Assembly: GCF_900240315.1 (NCBI RefSeq)
Contig: NZ_OEPZ01000002.1
Coordinates: 186,001 to 250,000, forward strand
Length of the DNA: 64,000 nt
Direction of reading: 5' to 3'
Source of the DNA: Dorea phocaeensis
GTDB lineage: Bacteria; Bacillota; Clostridia; Lachnospirales; Lachnospiraceae
The translations under genes and the position numbers were made by a program. The notes under the pieces are model-generated. The model ran no database searches. It was given only the letters and a program-made list of their open reading frames with translations, and was not told the origin of the DNA. Positions 33,666 through 42,415 of this stretch are shown here, one piece after another. Every line of letters starts with the position of its first letter. Position 1 is the first letter of the stretch.

Positions 33666-34595
33666 TTATAAGTTGCTCTGAGCCTGTTTCCCAACCTGAT
33701 AAACTTCTTTTACAACCTTGATAAAGCGCTCTGCCGACCGGGACAGCTGATAATTCTTGTTATAAACCAGATTGATATCTCGTCCCTCATCCGCTCCCGG
33801 AATCGGAAAGACTTTGATAAAGCCTGCTGCCGCCTCATCTTTTGTGGCCAAACGTGACAGAACTGAAATTCCCATCCCCTGGCGGACAGACTTCTTAATG
33901 GTCTCCTGGTTCTCAATACTTGCCAGTACATCCAGACTGTCCGAATTCACCCCGGCACGCCGAAGCTGCTTTTCCGCTTCCTTTCTTGTTCCAGACCCTT
34001 CTTCTCTCATAATGAAATGTTCTTCAGCAAGCCAAGAGAGATCCTCTCCCCCTTCCGCTTCGATCTGCTGATACTTCTCCGTATTCGGAGTCACTATCAC
34101 AAGCTCATCTTTATAGAACGGAATATACTTGCAGTGCTTCTTCTCCAACACTGTTCCTGTAAACCCTACATCCACCATATGATCAACAATCCGCATCACC
34201 ACCTGAGAGCTGTCCGTCTCCAGAATCTTCAGCTGTTCCTCCGGATAGCGCTCTGAAAAACGCGTCAGCACCTTCGGAAGCAGATACTGAGCCGGAATGG
34301 TAGACGCTGCAATGGTAATACAGTGTCTGCCTCCATCCTCTTTCGTCTCAAACCGCTCTTCAATTTGCTTTTCCAAGTCAATCATCTGTCTGGCATATTT
34401 ATATAGATCTTTTCCATCTTCCGAAAGCCCTACCTCTTTGGTATTCCGCACAAAAAGGCGGCTGTTAAGTTCCTTTTCCAGTGAAGAGATGTGGGCACTG
34501 ATGGTGGGCTGAGTCAGGAACAGCTCTTTTGCCGCCTTAGAAAAGCTTCCACCTTCCGCAACCTGTACAAACGCTTCTAACTGTTTCAAATTCAT
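33666..34595 (-). CDS. Selenium metabolism-associated LysR regulator
   Basis: 309 residues: winged HTH 'MNLKQLEAFVQVAEGGSFSK' and 'AAKELFLTQPTISAHISSLE', then a full substrate-binding domain ('ITIAASTIPAQYLLPKVLTR', 'EGSGTRKEAEKQLRRAG'). The start overlaps the selB stop by 4 bp, so it is in the selDAB transcript. LysR genes in this position are described as selenium metabolism-associated. A sensed ligand is unknown. Confidence 0.85.
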   Translation of the reverse strand: MNLKQLEAFVQVAEGGSFSKAAKELFLTQPTISAHISSLEKELNSRLFVRNTKEVGLSEDGKDLYKYARQMIDLEKQIEERFETKEDGGRHCITIAASTIPAQYLLPKVLTRFSERYPEEQLKILETDSSQVVMRIVDHMVDVGFTGTVLEKKHCKYIPFYKDELVIVTPNTEKYQQIEAEGGEDLSWLAEEHFIMREEGSGTRKEAEKQLRRAGVNSDSLDVLASIENQETIKKSVRQGMGISVLSRLATKDEAAAGFIKVFPIPGADEGRDINLVYNKNYQLSRSAERFIKVVKEVYQVGKQAQSNL

Positions 34596-36508
34596 GAATA
34601 TATTACCCTTTCGCTCTCTGCTCCCGTCTTCTTCGTCACCTTGATGCTGTCCATATATTCCAGAATCGGCTTCGCACTCTTCCTACTGGTTCCGAACATG
34701 TCTCTTACCTGTGCAATGGTGATGACAGGATCTTCCTTTAACTTTGCTTCTATCTTTTCCCTTGCTTCCTGCATATATTCTGCCAATGTATACATATCAT
34801 CCGTCACCTTTACTACCTGGCATTCCTGAATCAGAATATTCAAGATATCGTCCATGATCCCCTGCTCTGTTCCTTTGCCTTCAATCTCTGAATAACGGAC
34901 AAAATCATATCTGGCATCCGCAAATTTCCCAAGCAAAAGCCCGGAAACTTTCTCATAAACCGCATCCTTTCGCACCTCATAAAGCGGAGTGCATAAGAAT
35001 TCATCCACCCGCTTTACCGTACCAGCTTCCACCAGCCGATCTACAATCCGATCAAACACATTCGGTTTCATCTTCTGGAAATAAGTCATCTGGATCTCTG
35101 CCTTCTTCATGCCATATCGGTAAGGATATTTGGCTTCGTATGCCATAAGCGCTTCCGTCAGCGTCTCTTTCGCCGCCCGCTCTGAATCCGCATGCCAGAT
35201 ATAGGTATCTTTACGCATCGGAAATACCTGGACGATTCCCTTTTCTTCCAATTCTTCTATATCTTCGCTGATCTCCTGTGCCGACAGAGCCGTCAGCTTG
35301 GCAAGTTCTGCTGTCGTAATCAAGGTATCTGCGTATTGTTTTGCATGCATTTCAATAATATCCGCGGAAGAACCGGATTCTTTCTGCCGCAGTTCTTCGA
35401 TTACATCCTGCTGGAAACGTTTCTTAATCCGCGGATTTGGCTCTAGAATCATGCCCCCTCCTATGGTCTCCATCGGCGAATAGAAGCGAACCACAAACTT
35501 ATCCCCGCGGCGTACCGCAATTTCTTCCTCCAGCCGAAGCTGTACGAAACCACTCTCGCCAGGACCGATCTCCTCCTTATCAAGAAGCACCGCCCGACAC
35601 AAAATCTCACTGGTTCCCGTAAAAAGATGAAGTCTTGTATGATTCGTCAGGATCCTCATGGAAGATTCCAGTACATTCAGTTTCACATCCAAAAGATCTG
35701 TGTTCTTCATACTATTCGGCGGAGCCAGCACACAACCGCGGCTGATCTCTTTCTTTTTAATGTTGGAAAGATTGATGGCCACACGCTGTCCTGCATAGCA
35801 TTTCTGCTGATCCTGCCCATGCACCTGAATACTGCGAATCTTGCACTCCCTTCCAATCGGATACAGCTCCAGCGTATCCTCTTTTGCAATGGTTCCGGAA
35901 ACCAATGTTCCCGTAATAATTGTTCCAAAGCCCGACAGGGAAAATACCCGGTCTACCGGAAGCCTCGGGATGGTGTGAACGTCTTTTGCCGCCACCTCAT
36001 CACTGGTCATCTTCCCAATCACATCAATCAGGTGATCGAGCCCCTCTCCCGTTGCCGCTGACACCTTTACCACCGGTGCCTGTTCCAGGAAGGTTCCCTC
36101 CAATTCTTCTCTGACTTCTTCTTCTACCAATTCCAGCCATTCCTCATCTACAAGGTCACATTTATTCAGCACAATGATGCTCTTTTCAATTCCCAGAAGT
36201 CCCAGAATGTCCATATGCTCTCTGGTCTGCGGCATAATACCTTCATCTGCCGCAATCACCAAAAGCACCAGATCCATCCCCACAACTCCGGCAACCATAT
36301 TATTAATAAATTTCTCATGTCCCGGCACGTCAATAATTCCTGCCCGGTCTCCGCCTGGAAGATCAAAGTAGGTAAATCCCAAATCAATGGTAATCCCCCG
36401 TCTCTGCTCTTCTTCCCAGCGGTCTGTATTTCTTCCAGTCAGGGCTTTGATCAGTGTTGTCTTCCCATGATCGATATGACCTGCCGTACCAATAATAATA
36501 TTCTTCAT
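34592..36508 (-). CDS. selB: Selenocysteine-specific elongation factor SelB
   Basis: 638 residues. The GTPase part has G1 'GTAGHIDHGKTTLIKAL', G3 'DVPGHEKF', G4 'NKCD'. EF-Tu-like domains 2-3 follow, then four C-terminal winged-helix repeats (about 380-638) that bind the SECIS hairpin (e.g. 'SAQEISEDIEELEEKGIVQV', ending 'SRKSAKPILEYMD'). Delivers Sec-tRNA to UGA. 14 bp after selA. Confidence 0.97.
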   Translation of the reverse strand: MKNIIIGTAGHIDHGKTTLIKALTGRNTDRWEEEQRRGITIDLGFTYFDLPGGDRAGIIDVPGHEKFINNMVAGVVGMDLVLLVIAADEGIMPQTREHMDILGLLGIEKSIIVLNKCDLVDEEWLELVEEEVREELEGTFLEQAPVVKVSAATGEGLDHLIDVIGKMTSDEVAAKDVHTIPRLPVDRVFSLSGFGTIITGTLVSGTIAKEDTLELYPIGRECKIRSIQVHGQDQQKCYAGQRVAINLSNIKKKEISRGCVLAPPNSMKNTDLLDVKLNVLESSMRILTNHTRLHLFTGTSEILCRAVLLDKEEIGPGESGFVQLRLEEEIAVRRGDKFVVRFYSPMETIGGGMILEPNPRIKKRFQQDVIEELRQKESGSSADIIEMHAKQYADTLITTAELAKLTALSAQEISEDIEELEEKGIVQVFPMRKDTYIWHADSERAAKETLTEALMAYEAKYPYRYGMKKAEIQMTYFQKMKPNVFDRIVDRLVEAGTVKRVDEFLCTPLYEVRKDAVYEKVSGLLLGKFADARYDFVRYSEIEGKGTEQGIMDDILNILIQECQVVKVTDDMYTLAEYMQEAREKIEAKLKEDPVITIAQVRDMFGTSRKSAKPILEYMDSIKVTKKTGAESERVIYS

Positions 36509-36522
36509 CTTTTCGCCCGCTC

Positions 36523-37950
36523 CTACCGTCTCGCTGCCTTACTTGTTTCTTCCATCACATCCAACTCTTTGAGTTGTTCCACAATCAACTTCACCGACTC
36601 TTTTTCTATGGTTCGTACATCCAACACCACCATGTCGTTAAAGACTCTTGGGATCACCGGAACCGGGAGCGCGCGCATCCGGTCTTCTAGCTCTGCCACA
36701 CTGATCTTCTCAGGGCGAATTGCCACTGCCATGCTCGGAATCCGCTCAAGCGGAAGAGAACCTCCGCCAATCTGCGACTCACAGGAGACCACCTCAATCG
36801 CAGCCGGAAGTTTGGCGCGTTTGAGCATCGTACAGAGTCTTCTTGCTTCTTTCGTCACCTCTTCCAAGGATCTGGTAATCATTCGCAGTACCGGAACATT
36901 CTGAATTGCTTTTTCCTCAGATAAATATTCCTGCAGCACCAGCTCCAAAGCCGTCGCTGTAAATTTGTCAATCCGAAGTGCACGGGTCAGCTGATTCTTC
37001 TTCATCTTATCGATGTATTTCTTCTTACCGATAATAATTCCTGCCTGTGGACCTCCCAGAAGCTTGTCACCGCTAAAGCAGACTACATCCGCTCCTTTTT
37101 CGATGGAATTCTGTACCGTCGGCTCGTAAGTAAGTCCATATTTACTTAAGTCGATCAACACACCGCTTCCTAAGTCTTCGATTACCGGAAGATCATGCTT
37201 CTTTGCCAGTGGAATCAGCTCGTCAATTCCCACTGTATCCGTAAATCCCACAATCCGGTAATTACTGGTATGCACCTTAAGAAGCGCCTTTGTCTCCTCT
37301 GTAATGGCATTCTCATAATCATCATAATGGGTTTTGTTCGTTGTTCCAACCTCTACCAACGCTGCACCACTTTGTTCCATCACATCCGGAATTCGGAATT
37401 TTCCTCCGATCTCCACTAGTTCACCACGGGATACTACCACTTCTCCCCCTTTTGCAAGCGAGCTTAAGATCAGCATAACTGCCGCCGCATTGTTATTCAC
37501 TGCCATGGCCGCTTCCGATCCCGTAATCTTACACAGAAGCTTTTCAAAATGAGAGTACCGCTCTCCACGCCGTCCCTCTTCCAAATTGTATTCCAAATTA
37601 GAGTAGCCCGTTGCCACTTCGGCAATCCGCTGCATATGTTCTCTGCTGATCGGCGCACGGCCTAAATTGGTGTGGAGGATCGTTCCCGTTCCATTGATCA
37701 CTTTTCGCATATTCGGCGTATGCATCGCAGACACTCTCTGCTCAATCCGCTCTCGCAACTGTTCGATTTGCTGCAGACCTTCCTCTTCTTCCTCACACTG
37801 CCCAATAAATGCTCTTAACCGATCCATCTCCAAATGAACGGCCTCCATCACTGTCTCTCTGCTATATTTTGTAATCAGCAGCTGAAGCTTCTCTTCTTCC
37901 AGAAGCACATCTACCTTCGGGATTTTTCTGTATAACATATTTTTATTCAT
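36523..37950 (-). CDS. selA: L-seryl-tRNA(Sec) selenium transferase SelA
   Basis: 475 residues. The PLP lysine is K296 in 'VVCFSGDKLLGGPQAGIIIG'; 'VINGTGTILHTNLGRAPIS' and 'GRRGERYSHFEKLLCKITGS' are SelA signatures. It turns Ser-tRNA(Sec) into Sec-tRNA(Sec) with selenophosphate. The start could be M1 or M5. Middle gene of selD-selA-selB. Confidence 0.97.
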   Translation of the reverse strand: MNKNMLYRKIPKVDVLLEEEKLQLLITKYSRETVMEAVHLEMDRLRAFIGQCEEEEEGLQQIEQLRERIEQRVSAMHTPNMRKVINGTGTILHTNLGRAPISREHMQRIAEVATGYSNLEYNLEEGRRGERYSHFEKLLCKITGSEAAMAVNNNAAAVMLILSSLAKGGEVVVSRGELVEIGGKFRIPDVMEQSGAALVEVGTTNKTHYDDYENAITEETKALLKVHTSNYRIVGFTDTVGIDELIPLAKKHDLPVIEDLGSGVLIDLSKYGLTYEPTVQNSIEKGADVVCFSGDKLLGGPQAGIIIGKKKYIDKMKKNQLTRALRIDKFTATALELVLQEYLSEEKAIQNVPVLRMITRSLEEVTKEARRLCTMLKRAKLPAAIEVVSCESQIGGGSLPLERIPSMAVAIRPEKISVAELEDRMRALPVPVIPRVFNDMVVLDVRTIEKESVKLIVEQLKELDVMEETSKAARR

Positions 37951-37983
37951 TGTTCTGGTTCCCTTCTATCCTTCTTTCATCCT

Positions 37984-39024
37984 CTAAAACAGACGAATCC
38001 ACTTATCGCTCTTTGGCGCGACTTTTCCGATAATGGATACTTCCGTATCCATTCCTGCATTCTGAAAATCCTTCAACATTGCCGGCAGATCATCCGGCGC
38101 CACACTAATTAAAAGCCCGCCTGACGTCTGTGGATCATAGAGCAGATCCAAATAATGCTCTTCTACGGACCCGACATCCACTTTACCGATAGAATACCCT
38201 CGGTTCTTGTAAGTTCCTGCCGGAATCAGCCCCATCTTCGCATAATCAATGGCATCTGCAAAATACGCCACATCCCGAACATTAATCTCAAAGGTCACTT
38301 CACTCGCCGATGCCATCTCTACGCAGTGTCCCAAGAGCCCAAACCCCGTAATGTCCGTGCAGGCAGAGACATTATACTTCTCCACCACCCGTTTTCCTTT
38401 TTGATTCAGAGATGCCATCACCGTCTGCGCTTCCCGAATGGCAGATGCAGAAGCCATCTCTGCTTTAATAGCTGTATTAACAACTCCACTTCCAATCTGC
38501 TTGGTCAGCACCAGGATATCTCCCGGACGGCAGCCGTAATTCTTGAAAATCTTCTGCGGATGTACAAAGCCAGACACGCAAAGTCCATATTTGGGCTCAT
38601 CATCCTGTACCGAATGACCGCCCACCAGAACTGCGCCGGCTTCTTTTACCTTTGCAGCGCCTCCTGCCAGAATATCTCCTAAAATTGCCGGATCCAGACA
38701 GTTTGGAAATCCCACAATATTCAGTGCCACAGCGGGCTCCCCGCCCATGGCCCAGACATCACTTAAGGAATTGGCTGCTGCAATCTGGCCAAACATATAA
38801 GGGTCATCTACAATCGGAGTAAAGAAATCTACCGTCTGGATCATCGCGATCTCATCTGTGACTTTGTAAATGGCGGCATCATCCGATGTTTCAATACCTA
38901 CAATCAAATTTTCATCATGGAACTGCGGTAACTTGCCCAGAACCTGAGCAAGGGTCTCCGGACCTATCTTGGCCGCTCATCCCGCAGTTTTACTTAAAGT
39001 CGTCAGTCTGACGTCAGATTTCAT
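37984..39024 (-). CDS. selD: Selenide, water dikinase SelD (selenoprotein)
   Basis: 346 residues if the in-frame TGA at codon 16 (38977-38979) is read as selenocysteine: MKSDVRLTTLSKTAG-U-AAKIGPETLAQ. This is the active-site position (Cys in other SelD) next to the Lys of 'UAAK'. Without recoding a start inside (M at 38905-38907) would lose the catalytic residue. ATP-binding features follow ('SDDAAIYKVTDEIAMIQTVD', 'GGHSVQDDEPKYGLCVSGFV'). GGAGGATAAAATT precedes the ATG. So SelD needs its own product to be made. Confidence 0.96.
38943..38979 (-). promoter_or_regulatory. bSECIS candidate of selD
   Basis: On the minus strand TGAGC (containing the UGA) pairs with GCTCA 32 nt later, and an apical stem GGTC-CGGA-GACC lies between. 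It fits the size and position of a bacterial SECIS, though the apical loop is short. Confidence 0.6.
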
Positions 39025-39045
39025 AATTTTATCCTCCTACCTTGC

Positions 39046-39087
39046 AAAAGAGCCGAGTCCCTGGTTTCATCGGGAATCCGGCCCTTT
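39046..39087 (-). terminator. Terminator between yedF and selD
   Basis: GGGCCGGATTCCCG pairs with GGGACTCGGCTC (minus strand, one internal mismatch), then TTTTGC. It sits 50 bp beyond the yedF stop and just ahead of the selD ribosome site, so selD-selA-selB probably has a further promoter or depends on readthrough. Confidence 0.65.
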
Positions 39088-39138
39088 TCATTCATTACTT
39101 TTTATTTGCCTTGCGGCATTTGCCGCTTCTTTCGACCA

Positions 39139-39744
39139 CTATGGTCTTAAAATCTTTTCTGCATTTGCCATCGTCTCAACGATGCTGTACATATTAGTCA
39201 CGCTTCCTACAGCCAACTTGTCTTTCAGCCCGTAATAGTCAAGGCATGTCCCACAAGTCAGGATCTCTACGCCCTGCGCTTCCAGAGACTTCAGATCTTC
39301 CAAAGAATCCGATCCTTCTGTCGTCAAGGTTGCTCCTCCATTATAGAAAAGCATTGCTTTTGGCAGTGTATCAAGCTGGGTAACCGCAAAAATGAATCCC
39401 TTGATCAGCACCTTACCCAGTTCATCATTCCCCTCTCCCATGCGATCAGATGCAACTACGACAACCGTATTGTCTCTTGCATCCGGCATACAGCTTTCTT
39501 CCGCCCGGCCCTCTGATACCGGCGCGCCTTCCATCCGGATCGTAATCTTATATTCTCCTTCTCCAAGCTTCTCAGAAGATAACTGACCTCCAGCACTTGC
39601 TGCCATCTTACTTACATTCTGTACGGCGATCTCATTATCCACCAGCACCTCGATTGTCTCCGCTCCTGTCAATGCCTGCATTGCTTTTTTGGTCTTAATT
39701 ACCGGGATCGGGCAGTTGTCTCCCATTGCATTTACTGTAATCAT
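39139..39744 (-). CDS. yedF: Selenium metabolism protein YedF
   Basis: 201 residues. N-terminal TusA-like domain (MITVNAMGDNCPIPVIKTKK, with C11-P-I-P), then a DsrE-like C-terminal half ('RMGEGNDELGKVLIKGFIFA', 'LEAQGVEILTCGTCLDYYGL' with CGTC). This domain order is the hallmark of YedF, which co-occurs with selD and YedE. Probably passes reduced selenium to SelD. First gene of the sel cluster. Confidence 0.92.
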   Translation of the reverse strand: MITVNAMGDNCPIPVIKTKKAMQALTGAETIEVLVDNEIAVQNVSKMAASAGGQLSSEKLGEGEYKITIRMEGAPVSEGRAEESCMPDARDNTVVVVASDRMGEGNDELGKVLIKGFIFAVTQLDTLPKAMLFYNGGATLTTEGSDSLEDLKSLEAQGVEILTCGTCLDYYGLKDKLAVGSVTNMYSIVETMANAEKILRP

Positions 39745-39845
39745 GTCAATTCCACCTTTCCAAGTCCGTCTGCCTCTTCACTTATAGATATATTCTATCA
39801 CTGATCAAAGAAAAGGTAAACGTTTTCTTTCTATTTTCCTAAATC

Positions 39846-40505
39846 TTATGTAAAAGCCGCCAGAGGTGTTCTCCGGTACTCCTTTACCTCAATCACATGG
39901 TAGGACCCGTCCGCATAATATGCAGGACGCATCTGTCCTTCGCGAAATGCTTTCAAGAATTCCTCCATGGTCTGAACCGTATCCGGAAACCAGGTCGCGC
40001 ACACCCCAACCTTCTCCGGCACATGGCAGTCGCTGGATCCCAGGGTGAAAAGCCCCAGATCCATCGCATACTCTGCCGCCTTCTGACACGCCTTCACCGA
40101 AGTACTTCCATTCAAAACTTCCAGTCCGTCGAGGCCTTTCACTTCTCGAAGATGCTCTTCGAGGCCTCTTCTGTTGTTCCGAAACGGATGCGCCGCAAAG
40201 CATACGCCTCCCTGAGCTTTAACCAAATCGATAAACTCCTGCGCCGAAACCCTTTCCTTCGGATACTCTTCAATTCCAAATGCGACGATATCTCCCTGAA
40301 GAGAATAATATTCAATCCCTACAAACACCGGGAAACCCGTTTTTGCCGTATATTCTTTTGCAGCTTCTTTCAAGCCCATACTGTCATGGTCCGTAATGCA
40401 AACTGCTCCAAGTCCCTTTTCCTTCGCGATCTGAACGATCTCATCAAGAGACAGAAAACTATCTTTTGAATATGTCTTTTCATGCATATGCATATCGATA
40501 AACAT
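39846..40505 (-). CDS. PHP-domain metal-dependent phosphoesterase
   Basis: 219 residues from MFIDMHMHEKTYSKDSFLSL (site GAAGGAG upstream; the longer frame to 40619 has no such site). PHP motifs: HMH (residues 6-8), 'VCITDHDSMGLKEA', 'AHPFRNNRRGLEEHL', 'GSSDCHVPE'. The family hydrolyses phosphoesters such as nucleoside 3',5'-bisphosphates. The exact substrate is unknown. Confidence 0.8.
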   Translation of the reverse strand: MFIDMHMHEKTYSKDSFLSLDEIVQIAKEKGLGAVCITDHDSMGLKEAAKEYTAKTGFPVFVGIEYYSLQGDIVAFGIEEYPKERVSAQEFIDLVKAQGGVCFAAHPFRNNRRGLEEHLREVKGLDGLEVLNGSTSVKACQKAAEYAMDLGLFTLGSSDCHVPEKVGVCATWFPDTVQTMEEFLKAFREGQMRPAYYADGSYHVIEVKEYRRTPLAAFT

Positions 40506-40583
40506 GGCTTTCGCTCCTTCCACAATCTCTGTCTCTATTATATAAATTATCCACCGCTTCATCAAATAGAGTTTTATAATAAA

Positions 40584-40622
40584 AGAGTGTGCATATAGAT
40601 AGAATCTATATATGCACACTCT
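40584..40622 (-). terminator. Terminator overlapping the relQ stop
   Basis: AGAGTGTGCATATA (40584-40597) / TATATGCACACTCT (40609-40622): a perfect 14-bp stem, with the last codons and the stop of the gene inside it, followed on the minus strand by TTTTATTA. Confidence 0.85.
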
Positions 40623-41289
40623 CCTCTTTTTTCGATTCAGTCTTTAACTCTTCTTGTTCTTCCAGACTTTTTTGAATTGCTTCATTTAAGGATAACATCT
40701 TGTCATCCAGTGTAGAGACCATCTCTGCACATTCCTTCAAATCCTTGCTGATATACTCCGGGGCATTCCCTTCGAATTTATAGTAAATTTTATGCTCCAG
40801 ACTTGCCCAAAAGTCCATGGCAATCGTTCGGATCTGAATTTCAACCTTCGTATCCACAACACTGTCGGATAAGAAAATCGGAACGGATACCAGCATATGA
40901 TAACTCTTATATCCGCTGTCTTTTGGATTTTTAATGTAATCTTTGATCGCCAGAACCTTCAGGTCGCTCTGATTTCCAATCATCTCTGCCAAACGATAAA
41001 TATCTGACGTAAAAGAACAGATCAGCCTGACTCCCGCAATATCATTGACATACTTGACCATATTCTCTATGGAAGTCTCGTATCCATATTTGCGAAGTTT
41101 CTTAACGATACTTTCCGGTGTCTTCACTCTTGTCTTGATATGTTCAATCGGATTGTACTGATGTACATGCTGAAATTCATCATTTAGAATTTCAAGCTTG
41201 GTTCCGACTTCTTTTAATGCTGAATTATAGAGGAACATAATTGTCTTCCAGCTGTCCACATCCTCATAATTCCTAATTGCATGTTCCAT
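40606..41289 (-). CDS. Small (p)ppGpp synthetase, RelQ-like
   Basis: 227 residues with the RelA/SpoT synthetase core only: 'AGVRLICSFTSDIYRLAEMI', 'KDYIKNPKDSGYKSYHMLV', 'VEIQIRTIAMDFWASLEHKI'. No HD hydrolase domain is present. It fits the RelQ/YjbM class of small alarmone synthetases that make (p)ppGpp under cell-wall or starvation stress. The coiled C-terminal tail is acidic. Confidence 0.9.
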   Translation of the reverse strand: MEHAIRNYEDVDSWKTIMFLYNSALKEVGTKLEILNDEFQHVHQYNPIEHIKTRVKTPESIVKKLRKYGYETSIENMVKYVNDIAGVRLICSFTSDIYRLAEMIGNQSDLKVLAIKDYIKNPKDSGYKSYHMLVSVPIFLSDSVVDTKVEIQIRTIAMDFWASLEHKIYYKFEGNAPEYISKDLKECAEMVSTLDDKMLSLNEAIQKSLEEQEELKTESKKEESVHI

Positions 41290-41432
41290 GTCGTCTCTCT
41301 CCTCTCATACCGAAGAGTTAAATTCTGTATGGATATTATACCATACCCGACTGCCTTCTGTCACAGATTTCACAGTTATTTAAGAAAGAGGCTTTGATCT
41401 TAATGTTGCCTTAATCTCTTCCCTTTTCGTTC

Positions 41433-41957
41433 TTAATACTCGATTCCTTCTCTCGCCAAATGTCCCTCATCATACGGATGTCGAACCTTGCACATCTCTG
41501 TCACATAATCCGCCTCCGCAATCAATTCATCCGATACCATATGACCCGTCAGAATAATCTCCAGTCCATGCGGCTTATGCTGCAGGAAGCTGATGACCTT
41601 CTTCTCACTCAACACCCTGTTCTCAATGGCGCACAGAGCTTCATCAAGCCACAATACATCGAATGGACCACAGAATTTCACAATTTCATCCAATGCTTTA
41701 TTGTTGTAATGATTCAATTCCGCCTTCTCTTCCCCATTCATCTGATTCATGAATTTCACATTCTCTCGCCCCGGCAGGCAAGTGACATTAGGAAGCTGTT
41801 CCAGAATCGCCCGCTCTCCAGATGAATTATCCTTCATAAACTGGAATACCAGAACCTTCAGCCCGTGCCCTGCTGCCCTCACAACCTGACCTACCGCCGC
41901 TGTTGTCTTTCCTTTACCATTTCCATAATAAATGTGAATTCTTCCTTTGCCCATCAT
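41433..41957 (-). CDS. cobO: Cob(I)alamin adenosyltransferase, CobO type
   Basis: 174 residues: P-loop 'YYGNGKGKTTAAVGQVVRAA' (ATP and corrinoid binding), 'VLVFQFMKDNSSGERAILEQ', 'FDVLWLDEALCAIENRVLSE' and the C-terminal 'MCKVRHPYDEGHLAREGIEY', all CobO/BtuR features. It makes adenosylcobalamin. No other cobalamin genes lie beside it. Confidence 0.92.
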   Translation of the reverse strand: MMGKGRIHIYYGNGKGKTTAAVGQVVRAAGHGLKVLVFQFMKDNSSGERAILEQLPNVTCLPGRENVKFMNQMNGEEKAELNHYNNKALDEIVKFCGPFDVLWLDEALCAIENRVLSEKKVISFLQHKPHGLEIILTGHMVSDELIAEADYVTEMCKVRHPYDEGHLAREGIEY

Positions 41958-42132
41958 CTGTTTCGTTCCCTGCCTCTCCCGTTATCCACCGTTCTGTACA
42001 TTGACATTATAATCGTTCCGGCTAAAAAAATCTAGTTTCTTATTTCTTCTTTATGGCACTTTACATCCCGGCCGAAAGCAGATATACTTTTAAATACTTT
42101 TAGATATTTACAGACCGACAGGAGGGAATACC

Positions 42133-42396
42133 ATGCTTCGATTATGGGGAAAAGAATTCAAAGACAACAGAATGATCCGGGACACCGTTGTGTGCGATGA
42201 CACAGACGATACCCGGACCCATAAAATTTTTCATGCATTAGATACAATCTGCTATGAATTTGATCTTAGCAAGCCTATTTGGCTTGATTCCAATATTGAG
42301 GAATTCAAGCGTCACGACAAAACTCGATTTTATCAGGACAACTTTGTGGATTCCATCGACTTTGACTATCTGGAAATCCATATCATCGAAGAATAA
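42133..42396 (+). CDS. Conserved hypothetical protein, 87 aa
   Basis: MLRLWGKEFKDNRMIRDTVV..., acidic (many Asp), with 'THKIFHALDTICYEFDLSKP' and the end 'DSIDFDYLEIHIIEE'. No known domain was recognised. GGAGGGAATACC precedes the ATG. It stands alone between convergent/divergent genes, so nothing about its job follows from context. Confidence 0.75.
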   Translation: MLRLWGKEFKDNRMIRDTVVCDDTDDTRTHKIFHALDTICYEFDLSKPIWLDSNIEEFKRHDKTRFYQDNFVDSIDFDYLEIHIIEE

Positions 42397-42415
42397 TTTT
42401 AGGAGAATAATTTTC

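Noticed and set aside
38905-38907. Internal start for selD at 38907
   Set aside because: It would drop the active-site residue and the conserved N-terminus; the reading frame continues upstream through an in-frame UGA (Sec) to a good ribosome site.
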